Assembly (NCBI RefSeq): GCF_001672915.1
Contig: NZ_LZKR01000127.1
Coordinates: 1-64,000, forward strand
From: Mycobacterium sp. 1245805.9
GTDB lineage: Bacteria; Actinomycetota; Actinomycetes; Mycobacteriales; Mycobacteriaceae
Direction: 5' to 3'
Length of the DNA stretch: 64,000 nt
Part shown: piece by piece, positions 1 to 7,891 of the stretch
Position numbering within the stretch: position 1 is the stretch's first letter
Layout of the letters: the number at the start of each line of letters is the position of its first letter
The notes under the pieces: model-generated
The model's database searches: none
What the model was told of the DNA's origin: nothing
The model's input: the letters and a program-made list of their open reading frames with translations, nothing else
Position numbers and translations under genes: made by a program

Positions 1-948
1 GGCAGGGACGCGGGCGAACTCGCCAACGGGGAGCCCATCGGCCTGAAAGCCACCAATGACGCCGACGCGCTGATCGCCCTGAAACCCGACTGCGTGGTGT
101 ACGCGGCAAGCGGCCCCGAACGCGACGCGCTGGCCATCCCGGACTACGTCAGGCTGCTCGAGGCGGGGATCAACGTCGTCACCACCAGCACCACGCGGCT
201 GGTCAACCCGCACGCCTACGAACCCGCGGAGTGGCGCGACCAGCTCGTCGCGGCGGCCAAGGCGGGCGGTGCGTCGCTGTATGTCTCGGGCATCTTTCCG
301 GGCTTCGCCTCCGACGAGCTGGCGCTGCTGATGACGACGCAATCGAAGAACATCCGCACCCTCACGGCCAGCGAGGTCGCGCTCAACGACCATTACCCGG
401 TGGCCGACGTCATGATGGACGGCCTGGGCTTCGGCCGCCCGTTGGATTTCGAGCCCATGCTCAAGACGCCGGGCTTCATCGAAATGGCCTGGAAGGCACC
501 GATTTTCCTGATCGCCGGCGGCCTCGGTGTCGACGTGGACGAGGTGCGGGGTTCGTTCGAGCGGGAACTCACCGATCGCGACATCGACGTGGCGTTCGGC
601 ACCATCAAGGAGGGCACCTGCGGCGCGGTGCGCACCCGTGCCGCGGGCGTGGTGCACGGCCGCGAGGCCATCGTGATCGAGCACGTCATCCGGATGGCCC
701 GCGACGTCGCCCCCGGCTGGCCCGCGTCGGATTGCGACGCGACCTATCGGGTCGACATCGAGGGCGATCCCGACGTCCACTGCGTGCTGACCCTCGGCGA
801 GGCCGAGGGCCACGGCGCCGGCCGCGCTGCCATGACCGCCACCGCCATGCGGGTGGTCAACGCGATCCCGTATGTGGTCGACGCGCCGCCCGGCCTGCTC
901 AGCTCGCTCGACATCCCGACGACTTTGCCGCGCCACGTCTTTGACTAA
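1..948 (+). CDS. Dihydrodipicolinate reductase-like NAD(P)H-dependent oxidoreductase (5' truncated)
   Basis: The reading frame is open from base 1 with no start in the window, so the N-terminal part, which would hold the Rossmann glycine motif, lies upstream. The visible part contains a VVYAAS stretch and INVVTTSTT, as expected at the nucleotide-binding edge of a DapB-type fold, followed by a long alpha/beta catalytic region ending in PTTLPRHVFD. Mycobacteria carry several such DapB-like proteins of unknown substrate that are not the lysine enzyme. It ends about 70 nt before a luciferase-like oxidoreductase gene on the same strand. The family call is fairly safe; the substrate is unknown. Confidence 0.75.
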   Translation, partial: GRDAGELANGEPIGLKATNDADALIALKPDCVVYAASGPERDALAIPDYVRLLEAGINVVTTSTTRLVNPHAYEPAEWRDQLVAAAKAGGASLYVSGIFPGFASDELALLMTTQSKNIRTLTASEVALNDHYPVADVMMDGLGFGRPLDFEPMLKTPGFIEMAWKAPIFLIAGGLGVDVDEVRGSFERELTDRDIDVAFGTIKEGTCGAVRTRAAGVVHGREAIVIEHVIRMARDVAPGWPASDCDATYRVDIEGDPDVHCVLTLGEAEGHGAGRAAMTATAMRVVNAIPYVVDAPPGLLSSLDIPTTLPRHVFD

Positions 949-951
949 CCG

Positions 952-981
952 TTGACGCAGCTCTCGGCGGACACGTAGCGT
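952..981 (+). promoter_or_regulatory. Candidate sigma-A-like promoter for the 1018 gene
   Basis: TTGACG at 952-957 and TAGCGT at 976-981 are separated by 18 nt and lie upstream of the GTG at 1018. They match the -35 and the TANNNT -10 pattern of mycobacterial housekeeping promoters. A second AT-rich stretch at 988-999 is an alternative -10. Called from sequence only. Confidence 0.35.
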
Positions 982-1017
982 ACGCGATACAAATATTAGG
1001 TTGGCTAGGAGTCGCCC

Positions 1018-2010
1018 GTGTTCACGCTGCGCTTCGACATGCGCGCCCCCTCCTGGGGTGCGCCGCGAGTGGCGCTGTACGGCGCCGTGCCCGAAATGTG
1101 CGCGTGGGCCGAGGATCATGGCGGCCTCGCCGCGGTGTTCTGTGAGCATCACGGGTCCGAGGACGGCTACCTGCCTTCCCCGTTGTTGCTGGCGTCGTCC
1201 GTGGCCGCGCGGACGGAACGCCTGGCGCTGAGCCTCATCCTGATCCTGCCGTTCTATGACCCGGTGCGCCTCGCCGAGGACATGGCGGTCCTCGACATCA
1301 TCAGCAAGGGACGCGCGTCGTACATCCTGGCCCTGGGCTACCGGCCCGAGGAGTTCGAGCACTTCGGCGTGGCGATGCGCGGTCGCGGCCGGCTCGCCGA
1401 CGAAAAGCTGGCGCTGCTGCGCTCGCTGCTGTCCGACGAAACGGTCAGCCAGGACGGGCGCCGGATCACGGTCACCCCGCGCCCGCACACCGCCGGCGGC
1501 CCCGGTTTGATGTGGGGCGGCGGAACGGTGGCGGCGGCCCGCCGCGCGGGCAGGTACGGCCTGGGCATGCTCGGCAACGCCAACGAACCCGGCATGCGGG
1601 AGGCCTACGAGGAGGCCTGCCGCGAACACGGTCACACGCCCGGCCCGACGATGTTTCCCAGCCGCGACACCCCTTCGGTCGTCTTCGTCGCCGACGACGT
1701 GGACCAGGCGTGGAAAGAGCTCGGCGAGCACCTGCTGCACGACGTGCGAACCTATGCCGCGTGGAATCCCGGGGACGAGACGACGGCCGGCTTCTCGCAC
1801 GTGCAGACCGTCGACGAGCTGCGCGATAACCCGGCGTCGCACGTGATTATCTCTGTCCCGGAGGCGATTTCGCGGGTCCGCGCCGGCCAGATACTCAACC
1901 TGTCGCCGCTGTGCGGCGGGCTGCCGCCCGAAGTCGCGTGGCCCTATCTCAAGCGCGTGGGCGAGGTGGTGCTGCCGGAGGCGCTGTCGGAGACAAAGAC
2001 ACCGCTATGA
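1018..2010 (+). CDS. LLM-class flavin/F420-dependent oxidoreductase
   Basis: A 330-aa luciferase-like monooxygenase fold protein. Family features include the early segment with CEHHGSEDGY (about residues 40-50), the second-strand pattern LALSLILILPFYDPVRLAEDMAVLD, and SKGRASYILALGYRPEEF, typical of the TIM-barrel LLM family that uses F420 or FMN. The GTG start is preceded by AGGAG 6 nt upstream. The stop codon overlaps the start of the following P450 gene by four bases (ATGA), so the two are translationally coupled, and it may supply or process the P450's substrate. The cofactor cannot be decided from sequence alone. Confidence 0.85.
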   Translation: MFTLRFDMRAPSWGAPRVALYGAVPEMCAWAEDHGGLAAVFCEHHGSEDGYLPSPLLLASSVAARTERLALSLILILPFYDPVRLAEDMAVLDIISKGRASYILALGYRPEEFEHFGVAMRGRGRLADEKLALLRSLLSDETVSQDGRRITVTPRPHTAGGPGLMWGGGTVAAARRAGRYGLGMLGNANEPGMREAYEEACREHGHTPGPTMFPSRDTPSVVFVADDVDQAWKELGEHLLHDVRTYAAWNPGDETTAGFSHVQTVDELRDNPASHVIISVPEAISRVRAGQILNLSPLCGGLPPEVAWPYLKRVGEVVLPEALSETKTPL

Positions 2011-3203
2011 CCGGAGCGGGCACCGCCGAGGTCTACTACGACCCCTTCGATTTCGAGATCGATGACGATCCGTACCCGATCTGGAAGAGGCTGCGCGACG
2101 AGGCGCCGGTCTATTACAACGACAAGTACAACTTCTACGCGCTGAGCCGCTACGAGGACGTCTCCCGCGAGCTGATGAACTTCGACACCTACCGGTCGGG
2201 CCGCGGCACGACGATCGAAATCATCAAGAGCGGCATCGAGGTTCCGCCCGGGATCATCCTCTTCGAGGATCCGCCGATTCACGATCTGCATCGTCGTTTG
2301 CTCTCAAAGGTTTTCACGCCCCGCCGGATGGAGGCGATCGAACCGCTGACCCGGGCGTTTTGCGCACGCGCGCTCGACCCGCTGGTGGGTACGGGCAGGT
2401 TCGACTTCATCGAGAATCTCGGCGCGATGGTCCCGATGCGCACGATCGGCTACCTCCTGGGGATCCCCGAGGACAGCCAGGAAGCGATCCGCGACAAGGG
2501 CGGCCGTCAGCTCACCCTGAAAGAGGGCACGTTCCGGCCCGCCACGAAAGACTTTTTCGAGCAGACCGGCGAAATGTTTTCCGACTACATCGATTGGCGG
2601 GTCGACCATCCCTCCGATGACCTGATGACGCAGCTGCTCAACGCCGAGGTCGAGGACGACGGCGCGATGCGGCGGCTGACGCGTGGCGAAGTGCTGCTCT
2701 ACACCAGCACGATCGCCGGCGCCGGTAACGAGACCACCACCCGCCTGATCGGGTTCATGGGCCAGCTCCTCGCCGAGCACCCCGACCAGCGGCGGCAAAT
2801 CGTGGCCGACCCCTCGCTGATTCCCATGGCAATCGAGGAGACCTTGCGCTACGAAGCGCCCTCGCCGGTGCAGGCGCGTTACGTCGCCCGTGAGGTCTCA
2901 TGCCATGGCTCGACGGTTCCGGAGGGCTCGATCATGTTGCTGGTCAACGGATCCGCCAACCGGGACGAGCGCAGGTACCCCGACGCCGACAAGTTCGACA
3001 TCCATCGCGGCGACACCCACCTCAGCTTCGGACACGGCCTGCACTTCTGCATGGGATCGGCGTTGGCGCGCATGCAGGCCCGCGTCGCGCTGGAGGAGGT
3101 CATCAAGCGCTGGCCGGACTGGGAAGTCGACTACGCCAACGCCGCCAAGGCGCACACGACCAGCGTGCGGGGATGGTCGAAGCTGCCGGTGTTCACCGGG
3201 TAG
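2007..3203 (+). CDS. Cytochrome P450 (first of two paralogues)
   Basis: A 398-aa soluble bacterial P450. The I-helix oxygen-activation motif AGNETT is at 238-244, ExxR at 278-281, and the haem loop FGHGLHFCMG at 341-350 with the thiolate Cys348. The ATG at 2007 overlaps the stop of the luciferase-like gene and gives the usual family N-terminus (YYDPFDFEIDDDPYPIW). It is closely similar along its length to the P450 at 4818, with only an AveC-like gene, a micro-ORF and a TetR gene between, so the two probably arose by local duplication. It ends 7 bp from the convergent AveC-like gene. A P450 call is secure; the CYP family and substrate are not assigned. Confidence 0.95.
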   Translation: MTGAGTAEVYYDPFDFEIDDDPYPIWKRLRDEAPVYYNDKYNFYALSRYEDVSRELMNFDTYRSGRGTTIEIIKSGIEVPPGIILFEDPPIHDLHRRLLSKVFTPRRMEAIEPLTRAFCARALDPLVGTGRFDFIENLGAMVPMRTIGYLLGIPEDSQEAIRDKGGRQLTLKEGTFRPATKDFFEQTGEMFSDYIDWRVDHPSDDLMTQLLNAEVEDDGAMRRLTRGEVLLYTSTIAGAGNETTTRLIGFMGQLLAEHPDQRRQIVADPSLIPMAIEETLRYEAPSPVQARYVAREVSCHGSTVPEGSIMLLVNGSANRDERRYPDADKFDIHRGDTHLSFGHGLHFCMGSALARMQARVALEEVIKRWPDWEVDYANAAKAHTTSVRGWSKLPVFTG

Positions 3204-3210
3204 GTCGCGG

Positions 3211-3996
3211 CTACTTGGGTTGGTTCGGTACGCCCGGGAACAACTGTTCGGTCGGTCCCGCGGTCACCCAGCCGCCCAGCTTGGTCACCAGGTGCGGCGC
3301 GAAAACGGCGCCGTAGAGCAGGTTTCCGACGACGATGATCGCGGCGATCGACAGCACCGACGACTGCAGGCGAGTCTTCGATCGCTTGTCGGCCCACATC
3401 TCGATGACGTTGCGTCCCTCCGCATCGGTTCGTCCGAGCAGGTAGGTGAAGACCATCATCTGTATGCCCATCGCCAGGGAGTCGTAGAGCGGGTACTGGT
3501 GAATGGTGCCCTCGCGTATCGCGAGCCCGGGGATCACGCGTCCGTAGTAGAAGACGCCGAGCTTGGCTCCGAGGAACCCGTTGAAGAGCAGCGCCCAGCA
3601 GAAGCCGACGACGAGCCCGACGACGAGGAGGGTGGTTGGCCTGCCCCAGTGGAACTTTGCGCTCAACCACCGCCCCAGCGCCGCCCCGGTCACTGCCGGA
3701 AGCACGAAGTAGGAGATGTAGCCGATGGGAACGAATGACGGCAATCCACCCCACGTGACGTTCAGCGGCCACCAGGACGGCATCCGCGGAATGGCGGGCG
3801 GGAACTGGGCGTACATCGCCCAGTCGTAGGGCGCCTCGATCCACGAGAACGAGATCGCCGAGATACACAGAAGCAGCAGTGGGTGTATCCGGCGTCGGCG
3901 AATGCTCAGGTAGACACCGATCGCGGTGAATGTGATGCCGCCGACGACGGCGAAGCCGCTGGCCGCCTGCATCACGGGCGTCATCCCGCTGCTCAT
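3211..3996 (-). CDS. AveC-like (spirocyclase AveC family) integral membrane protein
   Basis: A 261-aa multi-span membrane protein beginning MSSGMTPVMQ. Hydrophobic spans are visible near residues 8-30, 37-53, 95-115, 130-150 and later. The pattern SWIEAPYDWAMYAQFP is characteristic of the family named after AveC, which forms the spiroketal in avermectin synthesis. Mycobacterial members have no proven reaction. Start chosen at 3996 because GAGGGC precedes it and its ATG overlaps the stop of the 38-aa gene upstream. Lying between two P450 genes and a TetR gene, it is probably part of the same oxidative pathway. Confidence 0.7.
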   Translation of the reverse strand: MSSGMTPVMQAASGFAVVGGITFTAIGVYLSIRRRRIHPLLLLCISAISFSWIEAPYDWAMYAQFPPAIPRMPSWWPLNVTWGGLPSFVPIGYISYFVLPAVTGAALGRWLSAKFHWGRPTTLLVVGLVVGFCWALLFNGFLGAKLGVFYYGRVIPGLAIREGTIHQYPLYDSLAMGIQMMVFTYLLGRTDAEGRNVIEMWADKRSKTRLQSSVLSIAAIIVVGNLLYGAVFAPHLVTKLGGWVTAGPTEQLFPGVPNQPK

Positions 3997-4109
3997 CGAT
4001 CGCCCTCGTGTTCGGGGGAGCGGCGCGCTTCGGGGTCGAAACGCAGCACCAGGCCAAAGATCAGGACGATCAACCCGAACAGCGTGCCGAGCATGATGAC
4101 AGCGCCCAC
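3993..4109 (-). CDS. Small single-span membrane peptide (38 aa) coupled to the AveC-like gene
   Basis: A GTG start at 4109 follows a strong AGGAAGGGG ribosome site about 6-7 nt upstream and encodes 38 residues. Residues about 2-22 (GAVIMLGTLFGLIVLIFGLV) form one hydrophobic helix, followed by a charged tail rich in Arg and Glu. The stop TGA overlaps the ATG of the AveC-like gene (ATGA), the classic sign of translational coupling. I recognise no named family. It could be an accessory subunit of the AveC-like protein or a leader peptide that only couples translation. Its upstream region contains the 4144-4163 palindrome. Confidence 0.6.
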   Translation of the reverse strand: MGAVIMLGTLFGLIVLIFGLVLRFDPEARRSPEHEGDR

Positions 4110-4143
4110 GGCCGCACCCCTTCCTGATTCCGGGTCGATCCTC

Positions 4144-4163
4144 AAGATAGTGCATGCTATCTT
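4144..4163. promoter_or_regulatory. Palindromic operator between the divergent AveC and TetR genes
   Basis: A perfect inverted repeat with 7-bp arms AAGATAG / CTATCTT and a 6-bp spacer. It lies between the divergent small-peptide/AveC operon and the TetR gene. The right arm contains TATCTT (4158-4163), a TANNNT -10 placed 7 nt before the GTG of TetR, so a bound repressor would block its own promoter as well as the divergent one. Confidence 0.7.
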
Positions 4164-4170
4164 AAAAATC

Positions 4171-4809
4171 GTGCCCCAGCGACCCCCGGTTACCGCGGCC
4201 ACGCGCCGGCCCCGCGGCGCGCCGCGCAAACTGCTGCTCGACGCCGCGCGGGAGCTGTTCGCGCGGCAGGACTACCGCGGCACCACCACACGCGAAATCG
4301 CCCAGGCCGCAGGCGTAACCGAACACCTGCTGTTCCGCCATTTCGGCTCGAAGGCGGCGCTGTTCCGCGAGGCCCTGGTCGCACCGTTCACCAGCTTCGT
4401 CGACGAGTTCGGCCGCACCTGGCAGTCGGTCGTGCACGAGGAGACCAAGGAGGAGGACCTGGCGGGCCATTTCGTCGGGCAGCTCTACGACCTGTTCGTC
4501 GAACACCAGGGCCTGCTCTTGACGCTGATGGCATCGGAAGCCCTCAGCGACGAGGAAAAGGCCGACGCCGGCATCGACGACGTCCGGCGGGCCCTGACGG
4601 TGCTGGGCCAGATCAGCGCCGAGGGCATGCATCTGCGGGGGTTGCGGTCGGATCACCCTGACCTGCCTGCGCATTCGACGGTGGCGATGATCGCCGGCAT
4701 GGCCGCATTGCGTTCGACCTACTTCGGACGCAAGCAGCCGTCGAGGGATGTGATCGTCGAGGAACTCGTCCAGGCGATCCTGCACGGCTTCCTGCACCGA
4801 AACGATTGA
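4171..4809 (+). CDS. TetR-family transcriptional regulator
   Basis: A 212-aa TetR protein. The HTH occupies about residues 16-62, with TTTREIAQAAGVTEHLLFRHFGSK as turn and recognition helix, followed by a helical ligand domain. The GTG start lies 7 nt after a TATCTT -10 inside the 4144-4163 palindrome and no Shine-Dalgarno precedes it, so the transcript is probably leaderless and autoregulated. It likely controls both the AveC side and the downstream P450, whose ATG follows 8 nt after the stop. The ligand is probably the substrate or product of the P450 pathway, by inference. Confidence 0.88.
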   Translation: MPQRPPVTAATRRPRGAPRKLLLDAARELFARQDYRGTTTREIAQAAGVTEHLLFRHFGSKAALFREALVAPFTSFVDEFGRTWQSVVHEETKEEDLAGHFVGQLYDLFVEHQGLLLTLMASEALSDEEKADAGIDDVRRALTVLGQISAEGMHLRGLRSDHPDLPAHSTVAMIAGMAALRSTYFGRKQPSRDVIVEELVQAILHGFLHRND

Positions 4810-4817
4810 GAGGCCAG

Positions 4818-6017
4818 ATGTTACGTTCAGCCGAGCTGTATTACGACCCATTCGATGTCGACATCGACGACGACCCGTATCCCGTGTGGAAGCGCATGCG
4901 CGCCGAGGCGCCGCTGTATTACAACGAGAAGTACAACTTCTACGCGCTGAGTCGATACGACGACGTGCTACGCGAACTGCCGAACTGGGAGACCTATCGA
5001 TCCGGTCGCGGAACCACGGCCGACATCCTGTTCAACAACATCGAAGTGCCGCCGGGCATCCTGCTGTTCGAGGATCCGCCGCTGCACGACCTGCACCGCA
5101 AACTGCTGTCCCGCGTTTTCACGCCCCGCCGCATGCTGGCGGTCGAGTCGCTGGTGCGTGGATTCTGTGTCCGCGAACTCGATCCGTTGGTCGGCCAGGG
5201 CGGCTTCGATTTCATCGCGGACCTCGGCGCGATGATGCCCATGCGGACCATCGGATATCTCTTGGGCATCCCCGAAGAAGATCAAGAAAAGATCCGAGAC
5301 CGCAGCGTCGCCAACATCGAAATGCCCAAGGGCCGCGACCCCGCTGAGGTCGATGCGGATGTGTTCGCGAATACCATCGCCCTGTTCGCCGAGTACATCG
5401 AGTGGCGCGCCAATCATCCCTCCGACGACCTGATGACCGATCTGCTGCGAGCCGAGATCGAGGAACCCGACGGCACGCGGCGGCCACTGTCGCGGACGGA
5501 GGTGCTGTCCTACACCGCCATGATCGCCGGCGCCGGGAACGAAACCACGGCCCGGCTGATCGGCTTCATGGGGCAGCTGCTGTCGGATCACCCGGATCAG
5601 CGCCGCGAGCTCGTCGCCGACCCGTCGCTGATCCCCGGCGCGGTCGAGGAGACATTGCGCTATGAACCCCCGTCACCGGTGCAGGCCCGCTATGTTGCCC
5701 GCGACGCCGAGCACTACGGCCGCGTCGTGCCGGAAGGGTCGTTCATGTTGCTGCTCAACGCTTCCGCCAACCGGGACGAAAGCCGATTCCCGGATCCGGA
5801 TCGCTTCGACATTCACCGCCAGGGCGGTCACCTCAGTTTCGGGCAGGGCCTGCACTTCTGCCTCGGCTCGGCGCTGGCCCGGATGGAGGCCCGGGTCGCC
5901 TTCGAGGAGGTCCTCAAACGCTGGCCCGACTGGGAGGTCGACTACGCCAATGCCCGACGGGCGCACACCGCCAGCGTCCGCGGCTGGGCGCGGCTGCCCG
6001 TCGTCACCGAGGCGTAG
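4818..6017 (+). CDS. Cytochrome P450 (second paralogue)
   Basis: A 399-aa P450 strongly similar to the protein at 2007: same N-terminal YYDPFD pattern, the AGNETT I-helix motif near 240, EETLRYE near 280, and FGQGLHFCLG near 345 with the haem Cys. The ATG at 4818 is preceded by GAGAGG; a TTG at 4806 overlapping the TetR stop is a possible alternative. It is co-oriented with and 8 nt after TetR, so the two are probably co-transcribed. It is followed by two tandem hairpins and the convergent hydrolase gene. Confidence 0.95.
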   Translation: MLRSAELYYDPFDVDIDDDPYPVWKRMRAEAPLYYNEKYNFYALSRYDDVLRELPNWETYRSGRGTTADILFNNIEVPPGILLFEDPPLHDLHRKLLSRVFTPRRMLAVESLVRGFCVRELDPLVGQGGFDFIADLGAMMPMRTIGYLLGIPEEDQEKIRDRSVANIEMPKGRDPAEVDADVFANTIALFAEYIEWRANHPSDDLMTDLLRAEIEEPDGTRRPLSRTEVLSYTAMIAGAGNETTARLIGFMGQLLSDHPDQRRELVADPSLIPGAVEETLRYEPPSPVQARYVARDAEHYGRVVPEGSFMLLLNASANRDESRFPDPDRFDIHRQGGHLSFGQGLHFCLGSALARMEARVAFEEVLKRWPDWEVDYANARRAHTASVRGWARLPVVTEA

Positions 6018-6030
6018 CTTTCGGCCGAAT

Positions 6031-6080
6031 GTGCGGCCAGCCGCACGTTGGGGCTCGGGCGTGCGGCCAGCCGCACGCCC
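6031..6080. terminator. Two tandem hairpins between convergent genes
   Basis: The 16-mer GTGCGGCCAGCCGCAC occurs twice, at 6031-6046 and 6061-6076. Each folds into a 7-bp perfect stem with a 2-nt loop. The second extends to an 11-bp perfect stem (6057-6080). They sit between the convergent P450 and hydrolase genes and would act in both directions. There is no T-tract, as is usual for mycobacterial intrinsic terminators. Confidence 0.55.
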
Positions 6081-6097
6081 GGCACGCTCGAGGCGGG

Positions 6098-7147
6098 CTA
6101 GGAGAAGCTTTCGTCGACCAGCACGGCGCCGCCCGGCTGATTCCCGAGCGTCTGCAGCGGGATGTCCCCGCCCTGGGCCGTGAGGCGAACGATCTGCGCC
6201 AGCTCGCCGGGAGCGTCGCACTGCAGGTAGTGGTCGGCGCTGGGCACCACCCAGTAGCGGTTGCGACCGGGCTTGCTCTTCAGATACGTCTGCCAGACGT
6301 AGTTGGGAACGCGCACGGGTGAGACGTTGTCGTGGATGCCCCACACCACCGTGGTGTCCACGGGATTCTTGGAAAGCGCCTCCAGCCAACTGGTTTCGTC
6401 CGCCGCACGCTCCTTGAGGTATTGGATCGTGTCCGGCAGCACGCGGATGCCGTCGTTGTGGGCGAAGCATCGCGCCAGCGCGGCGATCTCCGGGTCGTCC
6501 AGGGTCCGCCGCGGCATGAAGGTGCTGACGCCCAGGCCGGCCGCGAGCATCTCCGGCGTGGTCGCCGCCGCGGTGTCCCGCCCGGTCGCCGCGTCGAGCA
6601 GGGCGGTCTGGAACATGGTCAGGTTCGAGAGCGGCAGATAGATGTTGGCGTTCGTCAGGATGAGGTCGACGGGCACGACGGGAGGGTCCTGGGCCGCCAG
6701 CATCTCCAGCGCGATCATGCCGACGCTGCTGCCGCGATCGTGCGTGAGCATGCGGAATTCGGACAGTTTCCACACCTGGGTGATCGCGTAGACGAGGAGG
6801 CGCGCGTCGTCGTACAACGAATAGACGTAGGGTGCAGGCGGCTTGTCGGACAGCCCGTAGCCGGGAAAGTCCAGCGTGAACATGTCGAACTCGGAGCCCA
6901 GTTCGCCGGTCAGGGCGAAATAGTCGATGCTCGACGTCGGAAAGCCGTGCACCAGCACCAGCGCGGGGGCCCCGGGCGTGCCGCAACGGCGGCTGAACAC
7001 CGTGAGTTCCTGTCCGTCGTTGGCGGCGGTTGTCGACCGCCAACGAAGCTCGGTCCCGCCGCTTTGCCACTCCGCGAAGATGTCCAAGCTGACAGCATCG
7101 CAGAGTCGGTCGCGGTTGGACAACAAGGCATCGTGACGATCAAACAC
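6098..7147 (-). CDS. Alpha/beta hydrolase, epoxide hydrolase / haloalkane dehalogenase-like
   Basis: An alpha/beta-hydrolase of about 349 aa. The oxyanion motif HGFPTSS is followed by DFPGYGLSDKP and the nucleophile elbow THDRGSSVG, where the nucleophile is Asp rather than Ser, as in epoxide hydrolases and haloalkane dehalogenases. The catalytic His is probably in SADHYLQ near the C-terminus. The start is uncertain: the frame extends to 7255, but that stretch includes a dispersed repeat (7180-7205), so I prefer the GTG at 7147; a TTG further in, before DIFAEWQSGG, is also possible. Transcribed towards the P450 genes, it might open an epoxide made by them. Confidence 0.82.
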   Translation of the reverse strand: MFDRHDALLSNRDRLCDAVSLDIFAEWQSGGTELRWRSTTAANDGQELTVFSRRCGTPGAPALVLVHGFPTSSIDYFALTGELGSEFDMFTLDFPGYGLSDKPPAPYVYSLYDDARLLVYAITQVWKLSEFRMLTHDRGSSVGMIALEMLAAQDPPVVPVDLILTNANIYLPLSNLTMFQTALLDAATGRDTAAATTPEMLAAGLGVSTFMPRRTLDDPEIAALARCFAHNDGIRVLPDTIQYLKERAADETSWLEALSKNPVDTTVVWGIHDNVSPVRVPNYVWQTYLKSKPGRNRYWVVPSADHYLQCDAPGELAQIVRLTAQGGDIPLQTLGNQPGGAVLVDESFS

Positions 7148-7179
7148 GAAATTGTGGGATGCGCCGTTGTTTCCGCCGC

Positions 7180-7205
7180 TTGTCGCTGCGAGGCGGGCAA
7201 AAAGC
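7180..7205. repeat. Dispersed hairpin repeat, copy 1 (degenerate)
   Basis: Contains TTGTCGCTGCGAGGCGGGCA, matching the right arm of the repeats at 17934-17959 and 37451-37470. The left arm is degenerate here (a weak match around 7165-7176). It lies after the stop of the lipoprotein gene and before the hydrolase start. Confidence 0.45.
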
Positions 7206-7282
7206 CACCCAACATCTTGCGTTGACTCAAGTGACGGACGAGGCCCGAAAATCAAACTGCGGCAGTTGGTTTAAGGCGTCGC

Positions 7283-7792
7283 TCAGGGACAGGTCACGTG
7301 GATCCCGAACGTCACCTGGTGCACGTCGCCCTGGTTCGGCGACGTCCCCTGGCCGGTCCCGGTCACGGTGTAGCTCTTGCCGTCCTTGGTTGCCTGCACC
7401 TGGGTCGCGGACTGCGGCGCCTGATACGGCAGCTGATACTCACCGGATCCCGCCTTGAGCGAAAGCGAAAAGCCGTCGACGCTCGGCGGCTTTTCGTCCG
7501 ACAGCGCCAACGACACCGATGCCGAATCGTCGCGAACGGTGATGCGGGTGGTCAGGTCCCCGGACTCCGCCGGTGTGGCGCTGGGTTGCGCCGCCGTCGC
7601 GGTGCATTCGACCTTCGTCATGATCGTGTGCTTGTTGCCGCCGATCATGACGGTCGTGCTCGGCGGGGCCGCGGTTGTGCTCGTGGCGGAGGATGGCTGG
7701 CCGCTCTTGCTCGAGCAGGCCGGCAGGGTGGCCGTGGCCGCCACGGCGATCACGCCGACCGCGGCGGCGAGAACGAGTCGCGAACTGGTCAT
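7283..7792 (-). CDS. LpqH-like (19-kDa antigen family) lipoprotein
   Basis: A 169-aa exported lipoprotein. The signal peptide is residues 1-25 and the lipobox LPAC places the acylated Cys at 26, followed by a Ser/Thr/Pro-rich linker. The body has the LpqH pattern: a short strand VMIGGNKH, a first Cys, then ATKDGKSYTVTGTGQG and a final HVTC, whose two cysteines probably form a disulphide. Family members are surface lipoproteins that engage TLR2 in the host. The ATG is preceded by AAAGGA. It is a divergent paralogue, not LpqH itself, and stands alone. Confidence 0.82.
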   Translation of the reverse strand: MTSSRLVLAAAVGVIAVAATATLPACSSKSGQPSSATSTTAAPPSTTVMIGGNKHTIMTKVECTATAAQPSATPAESGDLTTRITVRDDSASVSLALSDEKPPSVDGFSLSLKAGSGEYQLPYQAPQSATQVQATKDGKSYTVTGTGQGTSPNQGDVHQVTFGIHVTCP

Positions 7793-7891
7793 CTCACGTC
7801 CTTTGCTAGAGCTCAGAAGGACTATAGAGGCCGTTCGTTGCGGCGGGGTCTCATCCCTCTGGCGGCCCGCCAAACGGCGGATCCGCGCAGT

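Noticed and set aside
2890-3738. Long open frames on the other strands of the P450 and AveC genes
   Set aside because: They are antisense or shifted readings of high-GC genes, Arg/Ala/Pro rich, with no domain or ribosome site.
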